9,644 nucleotides of DNA from Fidelibacterota bacterium (GCA_002691785.1 NZIX01000013.1:1-9644); one strand, 5' to 3'. Positions 1-7,972 are shown, numbered from the stretch's first letter. Program-made: numbers and translations. Notes: a model not told the origin generated them from the letters alone.

Positions 1-3000
1 TTATCAAATAATTGGTTTCCACAGATTAATTTGTCTTACAGTAGTGGGAAATGGGGTGACGCAAACATGGATGGTTCACCTGATTTATTTTTAATGGGTG
101 TTAATGAATTCACAAATCAAATTATAAATGAGCTGTATTTAAACAAAGGTTCTTACCTAGAAATAGATCCCAATACTATTTTTCCATCATTAATAAACGG
201 ATCCAACGCATGGGGTGATTATGATAATGATGGAGATCAGGATTTGATAATTTGCGGACGAATTGCAGATAAGACAGCCTCTATTACTCGATTTTATAAA
301 AATGATCCAATCGGAAGGCTAACAGAATTAACAAATGTCGAGGACATTCCTGGTCTGAAAGCGGGAGCATTTAAATTTGTAGATTTAGATTCGGACGGTG
401 ATCAAGACCTTATTATGACTGGATGGAATAAGATTGAAGGTAGACTTATTACACGTATAATGAGGAATGATCCACTAGGAACTTATACTCCATTTGAAAA
501 TCAAATTAACTTTGCAGTTGCCTATGGAAATATAGATGCAATTGATTACAACCTTGACGGGTACAAGGACTTTGTTATTTCTGGAGCGGATTCTGTTAGT
601 GATTATTCAGGAAGAATACATTCACTATCTTCAAAAATATTTCTGAATAATAATGGAAACAGTTTTACAGATATACAAGAGATAGAAGGGACTAGAGTCG
701 CAAAATTTGTAGATATTAATCTTGATAAAATTCCTGATTTGATTGTAAACGGAACAACAAAAATTGGGAAAGATTCAAGCTCTTTTACCAAAGTTTTTAT
801 TAATAATTTAGATCAAACCAATAATAAACCCGATCCGCCATCTTCATTAACGGCTTTTGCAATCAGTACTCGTGCTATTTTTACATGGGGCTCAGGTTTA
901 GATGATTATGATAACCCAACTAATTTATCTTATAATTTGAGAATTGGAACCACTCCTGGCGGGAATCAACTTATGTCCTCATCCACAAACTTTAATAACT
1001 CTAATGCGGGGCAACGGTTAATACGAGAATTTAATGAAATTCCTCATGGAACTTATTACTGGGCGGTGCAAACAGTAGATGGGAGTGGTCAAAAATCAGT
1101 ATGGTCTCAAGAAGACACGCTATTTATTTCAAGATTAGTTACTTCTACACAATCTTTACCTGGAGTTTATTATTCTTCAGCTGGCTGGGCAGATTATAAT
1201 AATGATGATTTCTTAGATCTTGCCCTGACTGGAGTTACTTTTTCTGGACCGAGTGTTACCAATTTATATAAGAGTACTGATGGATTATTATATCAAGATC
1301 TAGGTCAAGATATGAATTCATTTTTTGGTGGGCATGTTTCTTGGGTGGATTATACTAATGATGGGAATCTAGATTTAACACTTACTGGATTTCAAATTAG
1401 TGATTATTTTGGTGGCCGAGGAACCGGTTTCTACAAATGGGAGAATGGTGTCTTTGTTGAAGATTTAGAATCTGAAATTAATTTAGACAATAATAATGAT
1501 GGTGTATCTGATTATTGGATAAACGGAGGTGTGAATGGACATCATTGGGGTGATTATGACAATGATGGAGATTTAGACTATGTTCAGGCTGGATGGGATA
1601 ATTACCTGCAAAGACATTTAGATATTTTTTATAATGATAAGGGTATCTTAAGACTAGATACTCATCAAACTAATTTAATTCCAATATATCCAGGAATTGT
1701 TCAGTGGGTCAATTTAAATGGTGATGATTATCTTGATTTAGTTACCGTAGGTTCTGATCAAAATGAAGAATTAGGATTACGCGTATATTTAAATAATTCA
1801 AACTATATACTTTCCAAGGGGCTCACTTGGGATTCTAATTTGTTTGGAGTAACGGCAGGCGCTGCAGCTTTTGCAGATTATAATTCAGATGGTTATGATG
1901 ACTTTGCTTTAACTGGACTTAATCGAAATAATCAAACCATTACTTACATTTTAACAAACTCAATTAATCGTTTTGAAGTAAAAAATGGTCATGTTTTGCA
2001 AGGTGTTTTCTTTGGTAAACCAGCTTGGGGGGATTATGATTCAGATGGTGATCTTGATCTTATCATTACTGGCCAATCTAATAGAGACCCTAGTTTAGGT
2101 TTAGGAGTTGACCCAATTACTATTATTTATAATCAACAAAGTGATGGCTCATTTGAAATTGATAACACGCTTTCATTAGATAGCGTAGGAGTAAGTTTTA
2201 CACAATGGGGAGATTATGATTTAGATGGAGATTTGGATTTATTTATTGCAGGTCAAAAAGAAAATGGAGATGTCATATCAAAAGTCTATGATAATCTTGA
2301 AGGGATAGAAAATCCAAATTTACCACCAAATCCACCATATGGGCTGAATGATGATTCTATTGATGATAATCAAGTATTACTTCAATGGAATAAGCCAATA
2401 GATCCAGATATTTTTGGGGCAACTTCAGAACAATCTCTTCGTTTTCAAATTCAAATTGGTTCAGATGAACAAAATAATGAACATGGCATTAGTTCAGGCA
2501 AATATGACATAAGTGAGATTGGTACAACAAACTTAAATAGAAAATTAGTTCAAAATTTATCTGAAGGGAATTATAGTTGGCGTGTAAGAGCAATTGATAA
2601 CGGCTTATCAGCTTCAAATTGGTCAAATACAGAATATTTTTATATAGATGTTACTCCTCCAGTATTGGATACAATACGGGCTAATTATGTATCAGATGAT
2701 CAAGTTATTTTAATTATTAAGTTTAAAGAAGATTTCTATCTTAATTTAAATTTAGATCCAGAAGTCTTTGTAACTCATCCAAGCCAACCTGATCTTGATA
2801 AAGATAATAAAATAGATTCAATATTTGTTGAAAAGCAAAGTTTTAATGGTGATGAGTGGGCTGGAGTTTTAAATCTTCCAGATAATTATTCTGGTAAGGC
2901 TATTCAAATAAATATATCTAATGTTGAAGATGAGCGTCAAAATAAATTTGAGAAAACATCAATTTTTAAAACACCTGAGAGTATTATTTCTCAATTTGGA

Positions 3001-3732
3001 GGCACAGCAATTAGCGAGGATGGGAGTGCAACTTTATTATTACCTCAAAATGCGGTTGAGGGAGATGTTTCTTTAAAACTTCTAGGGCAAAATATCAGTC
3101 CAGACTCTAATAAAATTGAATTTCCTGATGGGTCTATAATTTTAATTTCTGATTTATACGACATTAAACCATTTAATTTAACTCTTTTAAAACCAGGTAT
3201 TCTTAGAATTGCTTTAAGAGATACAGTAGCATCAGACACCTTAGATACTCTAGGTACTTTGATTCCTTTCATTGGAAGAATTTCAAATGGAGAAATTTAT
3301 AATATGGGTGGATCTCAATTAAAGATTAATGATAATCCATATGTTCAGGTCCAAATTGATAGCTTAGGTATATATGGTGTCTTTGTTTCACAAATTATGT
3401 TAGAATATGATTCATTAAGAATCGATTCATTGATATGTCAGCCGAGAGTATTTTCTCCGGGTGGCTCTGGTTCAGTTTTTGAATTTACGGAGACTAATAT
3501 TCTTTATGATCTTGAAGAACCAAGTGATAATGTTATCGTTAGAATTTTTAATTTATCAGGTCGCTTAAAAAAAACTTTAAAGCCTGAAAACGTATTACAA
3601 TCAGGACACCAAATAATTAATTGGAATGGCAAAGATTTTAATGGAGATGTGGTTCCAAGTGGCCTCTATATTGTAACTCTTGAAAAGGACGATGCTATTT
3701 TAAGAACCACTGTCGGGGTATTAAATCGATGA
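1..3732 (+). CDS. Giant secreted FG-GAP/FN3 repeat protein with C-terminal sorting domain (5' end missing)
   Basis: The reading frame is open from base 1 to a TGA at 3730-3732, giving 1243 visible residues. The true start and any signal peptide lie before the window, and the TTG at 31 is not a credible start. Domain order by nucleotide: five FG-GAP/VCBS repeats (49-753), an FN3-like domain opening with PDPP (about 823-1134), seven more repeats (1183-2253), a second FN3-like domain opening with LPPNPP (about 2311-2646), an Ig-like domain beginning TPP (about 2653-2976), a ZU5-like segment (about 2989-3390) and a FlgD/type IX-like C-terminal domain (about 3436-3729). The repeats carry DxDxDG-type calcium loops. 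Families of this build are secreted, surface-attached adhesin-like or structural proteins; no catalytic domain is visible. The stop overlaps the next start by four bases (ATGA), implying translational coupling to the barrel fusion downstream. The exact ligand is unknown. Confidence 0.93.
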   Translation, partial: LSNNWFPQINLSYSSGKWGDANMDGSPDLFLMGVNEFTNQIINELYLNKGSYLEIDPNTIFPSLINGSNAWGDYDNDGDQDLIICGRIADKTASITRFYKNDPIGRLTELTNVEDIPGLKAGAFKFVDLDSDGDQDLIMTGWNKIEGRLITRIMRNDPLGTYTPFENQINFAVAYGNIDAIDYNLDGYKDFVISGADSVSDYSGRIHSLSSKIFLNNNGNSFTDIQEIEGTRVAKFVDINLDKIPDLIVNGTTKIGKDSSSFTKVFINNLDQTNNKPDPPSSLTAFAISTRAIFTWGSGLDDYDNPTNLSYNLRIGTTPGGNQLMSSSTNFNNSNAGQRLIREFNEIPHGTYYWAVQTVDGSGQKSVWSQEDTLFISRLVTSTQSLPGVYYSSAGWADYNNDDFLDLALTGVTFSGPSVTNLYKSTDGLLYQDLGQDMNSFFGGHVSWVDYTNDGNLDLTLTGFQISDYFGGRGTGFYKWENGVFVEDLESEINLDNNNDGVSDYWINGGVNGHHWGDYDNDGDLDYVQAGWDNYLQRHLDIFYNDKGILRLDTHQTNLIPIYPGIVQWVNLNGDDYLDLVTVGSDQNEELGLRVYLNNSNYILSKGLTWDSNLFGVTAGAAAFADYNSDGYDDFALTGLNRNNQTITYILTNSINRFEVKNGHVLQGVFFGKPAWGDYDSDGDLDLIITGQSNRDPSLGLGVDPITIIYNQQSDGSFEIDNTLSLDSVGVSFTQWGDYDLDGDLDLFIAGQKENGDVISKVYDNLEGIENPNLPPNPPYGLNDDSIDDNQVLLQWNKPIDPDIFGATSEQSLRFQIQIGSDEQNNEHGISSGKYDISEIGTTNLNRKLVQNLSEGNYSWRVRAIDNGLSASNWSNTEYFYIDVTPPVLDTIRANYVSDDQVILIIKFKEDFYLNLNLDPEVFVTHPSQPDLDKDNKIDSIFVEKQSFNGDEWAGVLNLPDNYSGKAIQINISNVEDERQNKFEKTSIFKTPESIISQFGGTAISEDGSATLLLPQNAVEGDVSLKLLGQNISPDSNKIEFPDGSIILISDLYDIKPFNLTLLKPGILRIALRDTVASDTLDTLGTLIPFIGRISNGEIYNMGGSQLKINDNPYVQVQIDSLGIYGVFVSQIMLEYDSLRIDSLICQPRVFSPGGSGSVFEFTETNILYDLEEPSDNVIVRIFNLSGRLKKTLKPENVLQSGHQIINWNGKDFNGDVVPSGLYIVTLEKDDAILRTTVGVLNR
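49..753 (+). repeat. FG-GAP/VCBS repeat block 1 (five visible units)
   Basis: These are protein-level repeats within the giant secreted protein. The signature lines follow the pattern (K/A)WGDxDxDGxxDLxxxG and sit at 49-99, 208-258, 373-423, 535-585 and 703-753, so the period is 53-56 residues. Unit 2 is the closest to consensus (WGDYDNDGDQDL). Unit 5 is degenerate, reading DINLDKIPDL, and has lost the glycine of the calcium loop. The block is cut by the window edge, so more units probably lie upstream. FG-GAP units are known to form blades of integrin-like beta-propellers. Confidence 0.9.
1183..2253 (+). repeat. FG-GAP/VCBS repeat block 2 (seven units)
   Basis: Seven protein-level repeats have signature lines at 1183-1233, 1339-1389, 1543-1593, 1702-1752, 1867-1917, 2023-2073 and 2203-2253. 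The spacings are 52, 68, 53, 55, 52 and 60 residues. FN3-like domains bound the block on both sides, so it appears complete, and seven is the blade number of an integrin-type propeller. The 68-residue unit carries an extra DNNNDGVSD loop at 1486-1512. The core at 1546-1572 matches 211-237 of block 1 at 26 of 27 bases. Confidence 0.9.
3436..3729 (+). other. C-terminal FlgD-Ig/type IX-like sorting domain of the giant protein
   Basis: The last ~98 residues start with a PRVFSPGG-type lead-in and run through VRIFNLSGR, WNGKDFNGDVVPSGLYIV and a short terminal strand ending in LNR. This is the pattern of FlgD-Ig/type IX secretion C-terminal domains: a strand, an LSG-R turn, then W-x-G-x-D-x-x-G-x-x-x-x-SG-x-Y. 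In FCB bacteria such domains direct export across the outer membrane and surface attachment. That this copy does so is inference from family and position. Confidence 0.82.
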
Positions 3733-6464
3733 AGAGGTTTTTAATATTTTTGATTCTAACCTATTTAAATGGACAAAATGATCAGCTATTTATAGGGACT
3801 CGACCACTAAGTATGGGCGGAGCTTTTATTGCGGTTGCAGATGATGCTAATACCATTACTTGGAACCCTGCTGGTCTGCCAGGACTTCGTAGAACAGAAT
3901 TTACATCAACTTATTCAGATCTTTATGCTATGGGTATAACTCAATCCTATATTGGGTTTGTGAGACCTTTTTCTGATCGTATTGCACTTGGCCTAGATTG
4001 GGCTAATATTGGGTTTGATGATAAAGAATTATTATATAGTGAAAATAAGCTTAATTTAGCTTTAGGTATCCAGGCTCATCGAAAATTTGCTTTTGGAATA
4101 ACTTTAAAATATTTAATGAGGGATATGCAACTTAATGGCACTTCTTATGGAAAAGGTTCAGGTATTGGATATGACATGGGATTGATTTTTCAACCATTAA
4201 AGACTATAAAGCTTGGTATGGGTTTTTATGATTTAGGAGGAACTCAAATATCTTACAAAGAAGATAAAACAAATGAAAAAATTCTTGGGCAAGCTTTTAA
4301 ATTGGGAATATCTTATATGCCAATCAATGGTCTAACCTTAGCTGCAGATTATGGGGATCGGGCTCATTTTGGGGTAGAATATGTCCTTGCAAATAGAATT
4401 AGTTTTAGATTTGGAATGCAGCAAGGGTTTAATCATGAGAAAAAAATATTGGTTCCTTCATCTGGGATTTCTATAAAATTTAAAAGTATTTTTATTGAGT
4501 ATGGTTTTGAAAGTCATCCATATCTTGAACCAACTCAGCGGATATCATTATCATTACAATTAAGCCCTGCAGTGGTTAGTATTACATCAACAGTAATTTC
4601 TCAAAATCCAATATTTAGATCTTTACATCGTTATTATGAATCTGAGCCTTTTGCAAAAGTAGGATTAAAAAATATATCCGATGCTGATTTACCTGTTAAT
4701 GTTTCTCTTTTTGTACCTACAATGATGGATAATCCTCATTCTGAAACAATTACACTTCCTCCAAAATCAGAGGAAGAATATGATATAGGTGTATCTTTTT
4801 CAAGTGATGTTTTAACTTCAAAAAAAGCTACATTCGATAATTTAGTTCAACCAGAGGTAAGCGTTTCTTATAAACAAGGAGGTGAAGAAAAACTTGCGCA
4901 GAAAAAATTAGAATCTTCTTATGTTCTTGGGAAAGGTAAATTAACTTGGAGTAATCCTGATATGATTGCTTGCTATGTAACACCTGCAGATGCTGTTGTA
5001 GATAAATTTGCTAGAAATTTTATTCAATATTATACTCCCGTATTAAATGATTATTTTGGAAGAACAAACTTAGGAAGGGCAATTATTCTCTTTGATGCTT
5101 TAGGTATTCATGGATTAGTATATAATATAGATTTAGAAACACCATTTTTAGATATAGCTGATGATAAGTCTGCATTTGACACAGTTAAATATCCAGGAGA
5201 TATGCTTAGAGATAAAATTGGAGATTGTGATGATTTGACGGCTCTTTTTGGTTCTTTAATGGCAAATTTAGGTATTGAAACAATGTTTTTAGATGTTTTT
5301 AAGCCAGGTTCTGGACATATTTTTCTTATGTTTGATAGTGGTGTGAAACCCGATGATGTAAAAAAATATTTTTTAGATGAAACAGAAGTTGTTATTCTTA
5401 ATGAAAAAGTTTGGATACCAGTTGAGGCAACCCTAGTAGGTAAGCCATTTTTTTCAGCATGGAAGCAAGGAGCATTAAAGTATAATGAAATGAAAGCTGA
5501 AGACTTTGTAAATGAAATATCTGTAAAAGAAGCTTCTGCAAAGTATATAGCAGGCTCACACATAACTCCTGATATGCCCATGCCTATCATTGATGGTATT
5601 AATGACTTATTAAAAGAAGATATTAAACAATATGGAATGTGGTTAGAGCAAATCGTATATAATGCAGTAGGTAATTCATTAACAAAAGCTGAAGATTATT
5701 ATGATGCAGGTGTAAAATATATGGAGTTTGGACGTTATAAAGAAGCGATTGAAATGCTAGAAACTTCCATAAATATGAAACCTGTTTTCCCGGATGCCAT
5801 AAATACTTTAGGGGTTTGTTATACCAAAAAAGAAGAGTATACCAAGGCTATTGAATTTTATGAAAAAGCACTTGGACAGTCAGGAGAGCATGCAGGATAT
5901 ATGTTGAATATCTCTATTGCGCATTTTATGATGGGCAATAAAGGGATGGCAAAACAAAAGTATAATGAAGTGATACTAATTGACCCTGTATTTGCAGGTA
6001 AGTTAGACAAGGTTTTTGGCGCTGCAAAAGCCTCTCTTAGTCCACCAAGTAATGAAGGGTCTAAATTGAGTATATCAGCTGAGTTAGAAGCAGAATTAGA
6101 GGCGGGATCATCAAAAGGATTAGTTGAGGTAAAAGATAGTCCCGTGGTTATAGAGCCTGAAAATATCAAAAAAGTAAATTTTCGAAAACAGAGAGCTCGC
6201 AGTGATAATACTGTTGGTGTTACCTTTGCAAGATTAGGGAATTATTCAATGGCCATAGATTATTTTAAAAAAGCTGTCAGTAATGATGATGAAGAATTAG
6301 ATTATAAAGTGAATTTAGCAGTCTCATTATATCGAATGTATGAATACGAGGAAGCAATGTCTTACTATGAGGAAGTAAAAAAAGCCAAACCAGAATTAGT
6401 GACTCAATTAGATTTTATTGAAACTATGGGGGAAAGTACTCCTAAATTCGAAAAATTTGATTAA
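3729..6464 (+). CDS. PorV-like outer-membrane barrel fused to Ig-like, transglutaminase-fold and TPR domains
   Basis: The protein has 911 residues. The ATG overlaps the upstream TGA by four bases and no clear Shine-Dalgarno is present, which fits coupled translation. Residues 1-16 are a short signal peptide (MKR, then FLIFLILTYL). Residues ~20-285 match PorV/UPF0164/FadL-type barrels: RPLSMGGAFIAVADDA followed by NPAGL is the diagnostic N-terminal line, and the rest is Gly/aromatic-rich alternating strands. Residues ~308-395 look like a CARDB-type Ig domain. Residues ~405-575 form a transglutaminase-like fold with GDCDDLT (Cys500), GHIFLMF (His530) and WIPVEAT (Glu566, where Asp is usual), so the catalytic triad looks intact. 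TPR repeats cover ~654-755 and ~825-892, joined by an acidic linker. PorV proteins serve type IX secretion by handling sorting-domain cargo, and the upstream gene encodes such a cargo. The transglutaminase-like part could be a protease, peptidase or crosslinker; the substrate is unknown. Confidence 0.92.
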   Translation: MKRFLIFLILTYLNGQNDQLFIGTRPLSMGGAFIAVADDANTITWNPAGLPGLRRTEFTSTYSDLYAMGITQSYIGFVRPFSDRIALGLDWANIGFDDKELLYSENKLNLALGIQAHRKFAFGITLKYLMRDMQLNGTSYGKGSGIGYDMGLIFQPLKTIKLGMGFYDLGGTQISYKEDKTNEKILGQAFKLGISYMPINGLTLAADYGDRAHFGVEYVLANRISFRFGMQQGFNHEKKILVPSSGISIKFKSIFIEYGFESHPYLEPTQRISLSLQLSPAVVSITSTVISQNPIFRSLHRYYESEPFAKVGLKNISDADLPVNVSLFVPTMMDNPHSETITLPPKSEEEYDIGVSFSSDVLTSKKATFDNLVQPEVSVSYKQGGEEKLAQKKLESSYVLGKGKLTWSNPDMIACYVTPADAVVDKFARNFIQYYTPVLNDYFGRTNLGRAIILFDALGIHGLVYNIDLETPFLDIADDKSAFDTVKYPGDMLRDKIGDCDDLTALFGSLMANLGIETMFLDVFKPGSGHIFLMFDSGVKPDDVKKYFLDETEVVILNEKVWIPVEATLVGKPFFSAWKQGALKYNEMKAEDFVNEISVKEASAKYIAGSHITPDMPMPIIDGINDLLKEDIKQYGMWLEQIVYNAVGNSLTKAEDYYDAGVKYMEFGRYKEAIEMLETSINMKPVFPDAINTLGVCYTKKEEYTKAIEFYEKALGQSGEHAGYMLNISIAHFMMGNKGMAKQKYNEVILIDPVFAGKLDKVFGAAKASLSPPSNEGSKLSISAELEAELEAGSSKGLVEVKDSPVVIEPENIKKVNFRKQRARSDNTVGVTFARLGNYSMAIDYFKKAVSNDDEELDYKVNLAVSLYRMYEYEEAMSYYEEVKKAKPELVTQLDFIETMGESTPKFEKFD

Positions 6465-6475
6465 ATTATAATATT

Positions 6476-6928
6476 ATGAATACTAAGTTTTTATATATTT
6501 TTATATCAATATCTTTAAATGGTCTTCTATTTTCACAGGATGAAGATTTAGATCTTGATGCAATGTGGGATAATACTGTTTGGAATGAAATAGAAGAAGT
6601 AACCACAAAAGAATATGAAGTTGAGAAAGTAACCGCTGTTGCTGGAGTTCGTGGAGCTGAAGCTGAAGATGAGGCATTACATCATCTATATTATAGACAG
6701 TCAATGAAAGGACCAAGTGAGATAGAATTAAATAAAGCTCTAGGAAAACTATTAAATACACTTTCATCATTAAAAAAGAACAAGCCTGGTCATGAAAAAA
6801 TACCTGAGGTCACTCACTATATCATACAGGTTTATAAGAAATTAAATAACAGTTCAAAACAAAGAGAACTTGAAAAAGAGCTCTTAGCCACTGCCCCTGA
6901 GTCCAAATGGGCAAAGTTTTATAAGTAA
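6476..6928 (+). CDS. Small exported helical protein of unknown function
   Basis: The protein has 150 residues and I do not recognise its family. The ATG lies 11 bp after the stop of the barrel fusion, with only AT-rich sequence and no Shine-Dalgarno between, so it probably shares that transcript. Residues 1-20 are a signal peptide (MNTK, hydrophobic run, LLFS) with likely cleavage before Gln21; there is no lipobox cysteine. The mature N-terminus is acidic (DEDLDLDAMWD). The most constrained-looking patch is residues 54-70 (AVAGVRGAEAEDEALHH). Residues ~80-150 are Lys/Glu-rich and predicted helical, with a TPR-like character ending in APESKWAKFYK. It may be a periplasmic partner of the TPR region encoded just upstream; this is inference from position and helical character only. 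Confidence 0.8.
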   Translation: MNTKFLYIFISISLNGLLFSQDEDLDLDAMWDNTVWNEIEEVTTKEYEVEKVTAVAGVRGAEAEDEALHHLYYRQSMKGPSEIELNKALGKLLNTLSSLKKNKPGHEKIPEVTHYIIQVYKKLNNSSKQRELEKELLATAPESKWAKFYK

Positions 6929-7073
6929 TTATTTAAATTTTAACACTTAATGGATTTGGCCTTCTAATTCCATGAATTTATTTGTTTCCATTTTAAAGAA
7001 GTAATTAGTACAAATCAGAAAAGTCTCAAATTTTATCTTTATAATGGATAAAAGTATATAAAGTGAGTTTTAT
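6929..7073. other. Intergenic boundary between the surface-protein block and the second gene block
   Basis: This 145 bp AT-rich stretch is the only sizeable non-coding gap in the window. It follows three close-packed genes and precedes three others, so it is the natural place for a transcript end and a new promoter. I see no strong GC-rich hairpin followed by a T-tract, no RNA-gene fold and no coding potential. The only candidate signal is the TATAAT hexamer near its 3' end. Confidence 0.7.
7040..7045 (+). promoter_or_regulatory. Candidate -10 hexamer for the ATP-grasp gene
   Basis: A perfect TATAAT lies 28 bases before the TTG start, which would give a leader of about 20 nt. The region 16-18 bp upstream of it (around 7016-7023) has no resemblance to TTGACA, and no Bacteroidota-type TTTG/TAnnTTTG pair is evident. 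In such AT-rich DNA a TATAAT can occur by chance, so this is only a position-supported candidate. Confidence 0.35.
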
Positions 7074-7946
7074 TTGAAAAAAAAGTGTGCATTACTGACA
7101 ATGAAAGATTTGTCAAAATTTGAATGTTATGATAATTTGATTGTAAATCCCTTAGAGGAAATGGGCTGGATATGTGATCAGGTACCATGGGATACGAATA
7201 AATTAATTGATTGGGATCAATATGATTCAGTGATCATTCGATCAACGTGGAATTATCAAGAAAATTTTTTAAAGTTTATCAATGTATTAAAAGAAATAAA
7301 TTCTTCTAGTGCGGATCTACAAAATCCAATTGATATTGTTGAATGGAACCTGAATAAACAATATTTAAAAGATTTTGAGAATAAAAATATTAAAATAGTA
7401 CCTTCTCAATGGTTTAACAACTTTATTCCAAAAGAAATTATTCAATCATTTTTAAATTTTAATTCAAAAAAGATAATAATTAAACCATGCATTAGTGCTA
7501 ATGCTGACTATACTTATATATTAGAAGAAAAAACTGCGTTAAGTAAATTAAATACTTTAAAAAAGGACTTTATAGATAAAGAATTTATTATTCAACCCTT
7601 TATTCAAGATATAAAGAATGAAGGCGAATATTCATTGATTTATTTTGGGAATACCTTAAGCCATGTATTGTTAAAAACTCCTAAGGTTGGTGATTTTAGA
7701 GTTCAAGAAGAACATGGAGGGACTCTGAAATCAATTATAAACCCAGAGCAGGCATTGATTCGTTTTGGAAAAAATGTAATAAATAAACTTCCAAGGGCTT
7801 GTTTATATTCAAGAGTTGATATCGTTAGGAATAAAAATGAGTTTTTATTAATGGAAGTTGAGCTTATTGAACCATCACTTTACTTTAATATGGACTCTAA
7901 ATCATCTAAAAAATTTGTTGAAGTTTTTAATAAATGGGATGCTTAA
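7074..7946 (+). CDS. ATP-grasp ligase, RimK/glutathione-synthetase-like group
   Basis: The protein has 290 residues. The start is TTG at 7074: an in-frame TAA at 7059-7061 rules out any earlier start, the N-terminal strand KKCALLT that opens this family would be lost with the next ATG (7101), and a weak AAGTGAG sits six bases upstream. Family landmarks in order are IIRSTWNYQE (Arg56), QNPIDIVEWNLNKQYL, VPSQWF, a nucleotide-binding IIIKP strand, IIQPFIQDI, GEYSLIYF, then LKTPKVGDFRVQEEHGG (from Gly206 onward), YSRVDIV and MEVELIEPSLYF (Glu261, Glu263, Glu266). The late acidic residues are where ATP-grasp enzymes bind Mg-ATP. Such enzymes join a carboxylate to an amine via an acyl phosphate; D-cycloserine synthetase DcsG is, as I recall, a distant member. 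The substrate is not predictable here. The protein is cytoplasmic, with no signal peptide. It lies 39 bp before the GH109-like gene. Confidence 0.9.
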   Translation: MKKKCALLTMKDLSKFECYDNLIVNPLEEMGWICDQVPWDTNKLIDWDQYDSVIIRSTWNYQENFLKFINVLKEINSSSADLQNPIDIVEWNLNKQYLKDFENKNIKIVPSQWFNNFIPKEIIQSFLNFNSKKIIIKPCISANADYTYILEEKTALSKLNTLKKDFIDKEFIIQPFIQDIKNEGEYSLIYFGNTLSHVLLKTPKVGDFRVQEEHGGTLKSIINPEQALIRFGKNVINKLPRACLYSRVDIVRNKNEFLLMEVELIEPSLYFNMDSKSSKKFVEVFNKWDA

Positions 7947-7972
7947 AATTTACTTTAATTAATATTTATAAC

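Noticed and set aside
31..33. TTG as the start of the giant repeat protein
   Set aside because: The frame is open back to base 1, the region falls in the middle of a propeller repeat, and no signal peptide follows. The true start must be upstream of the window.
1..3732. Giant repeat protein as an integrin-like or toxin enzyme with a catalytic domain
   Set aside because: Only repeat, Ig/FN3-like, ZU5-like and sorting segments are visible; no enzyme motif was found in the 1243 residues present.
5108..5590. A long open frame on the - strand opposite the transglutaminase-like domain (160 codons)
   Set aside because: It lies wholly inside a well-supported + strand gene, has no recognisable domain and is rich in Ser/Ile/Lys as expected of an antisense shadow. 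The shorter - strand frames at 603-791, 3045-3272, 5858-6169 and 6501-6770 were rejected for the same reason.
6950..6973. Inverted repeat ATGGA ... TCCAT after the small exported gene, considered as a terminator
   Set aside because: The stem is only five base pairs with a 14-base loop, and no run of T follows it. It is too weak to call.
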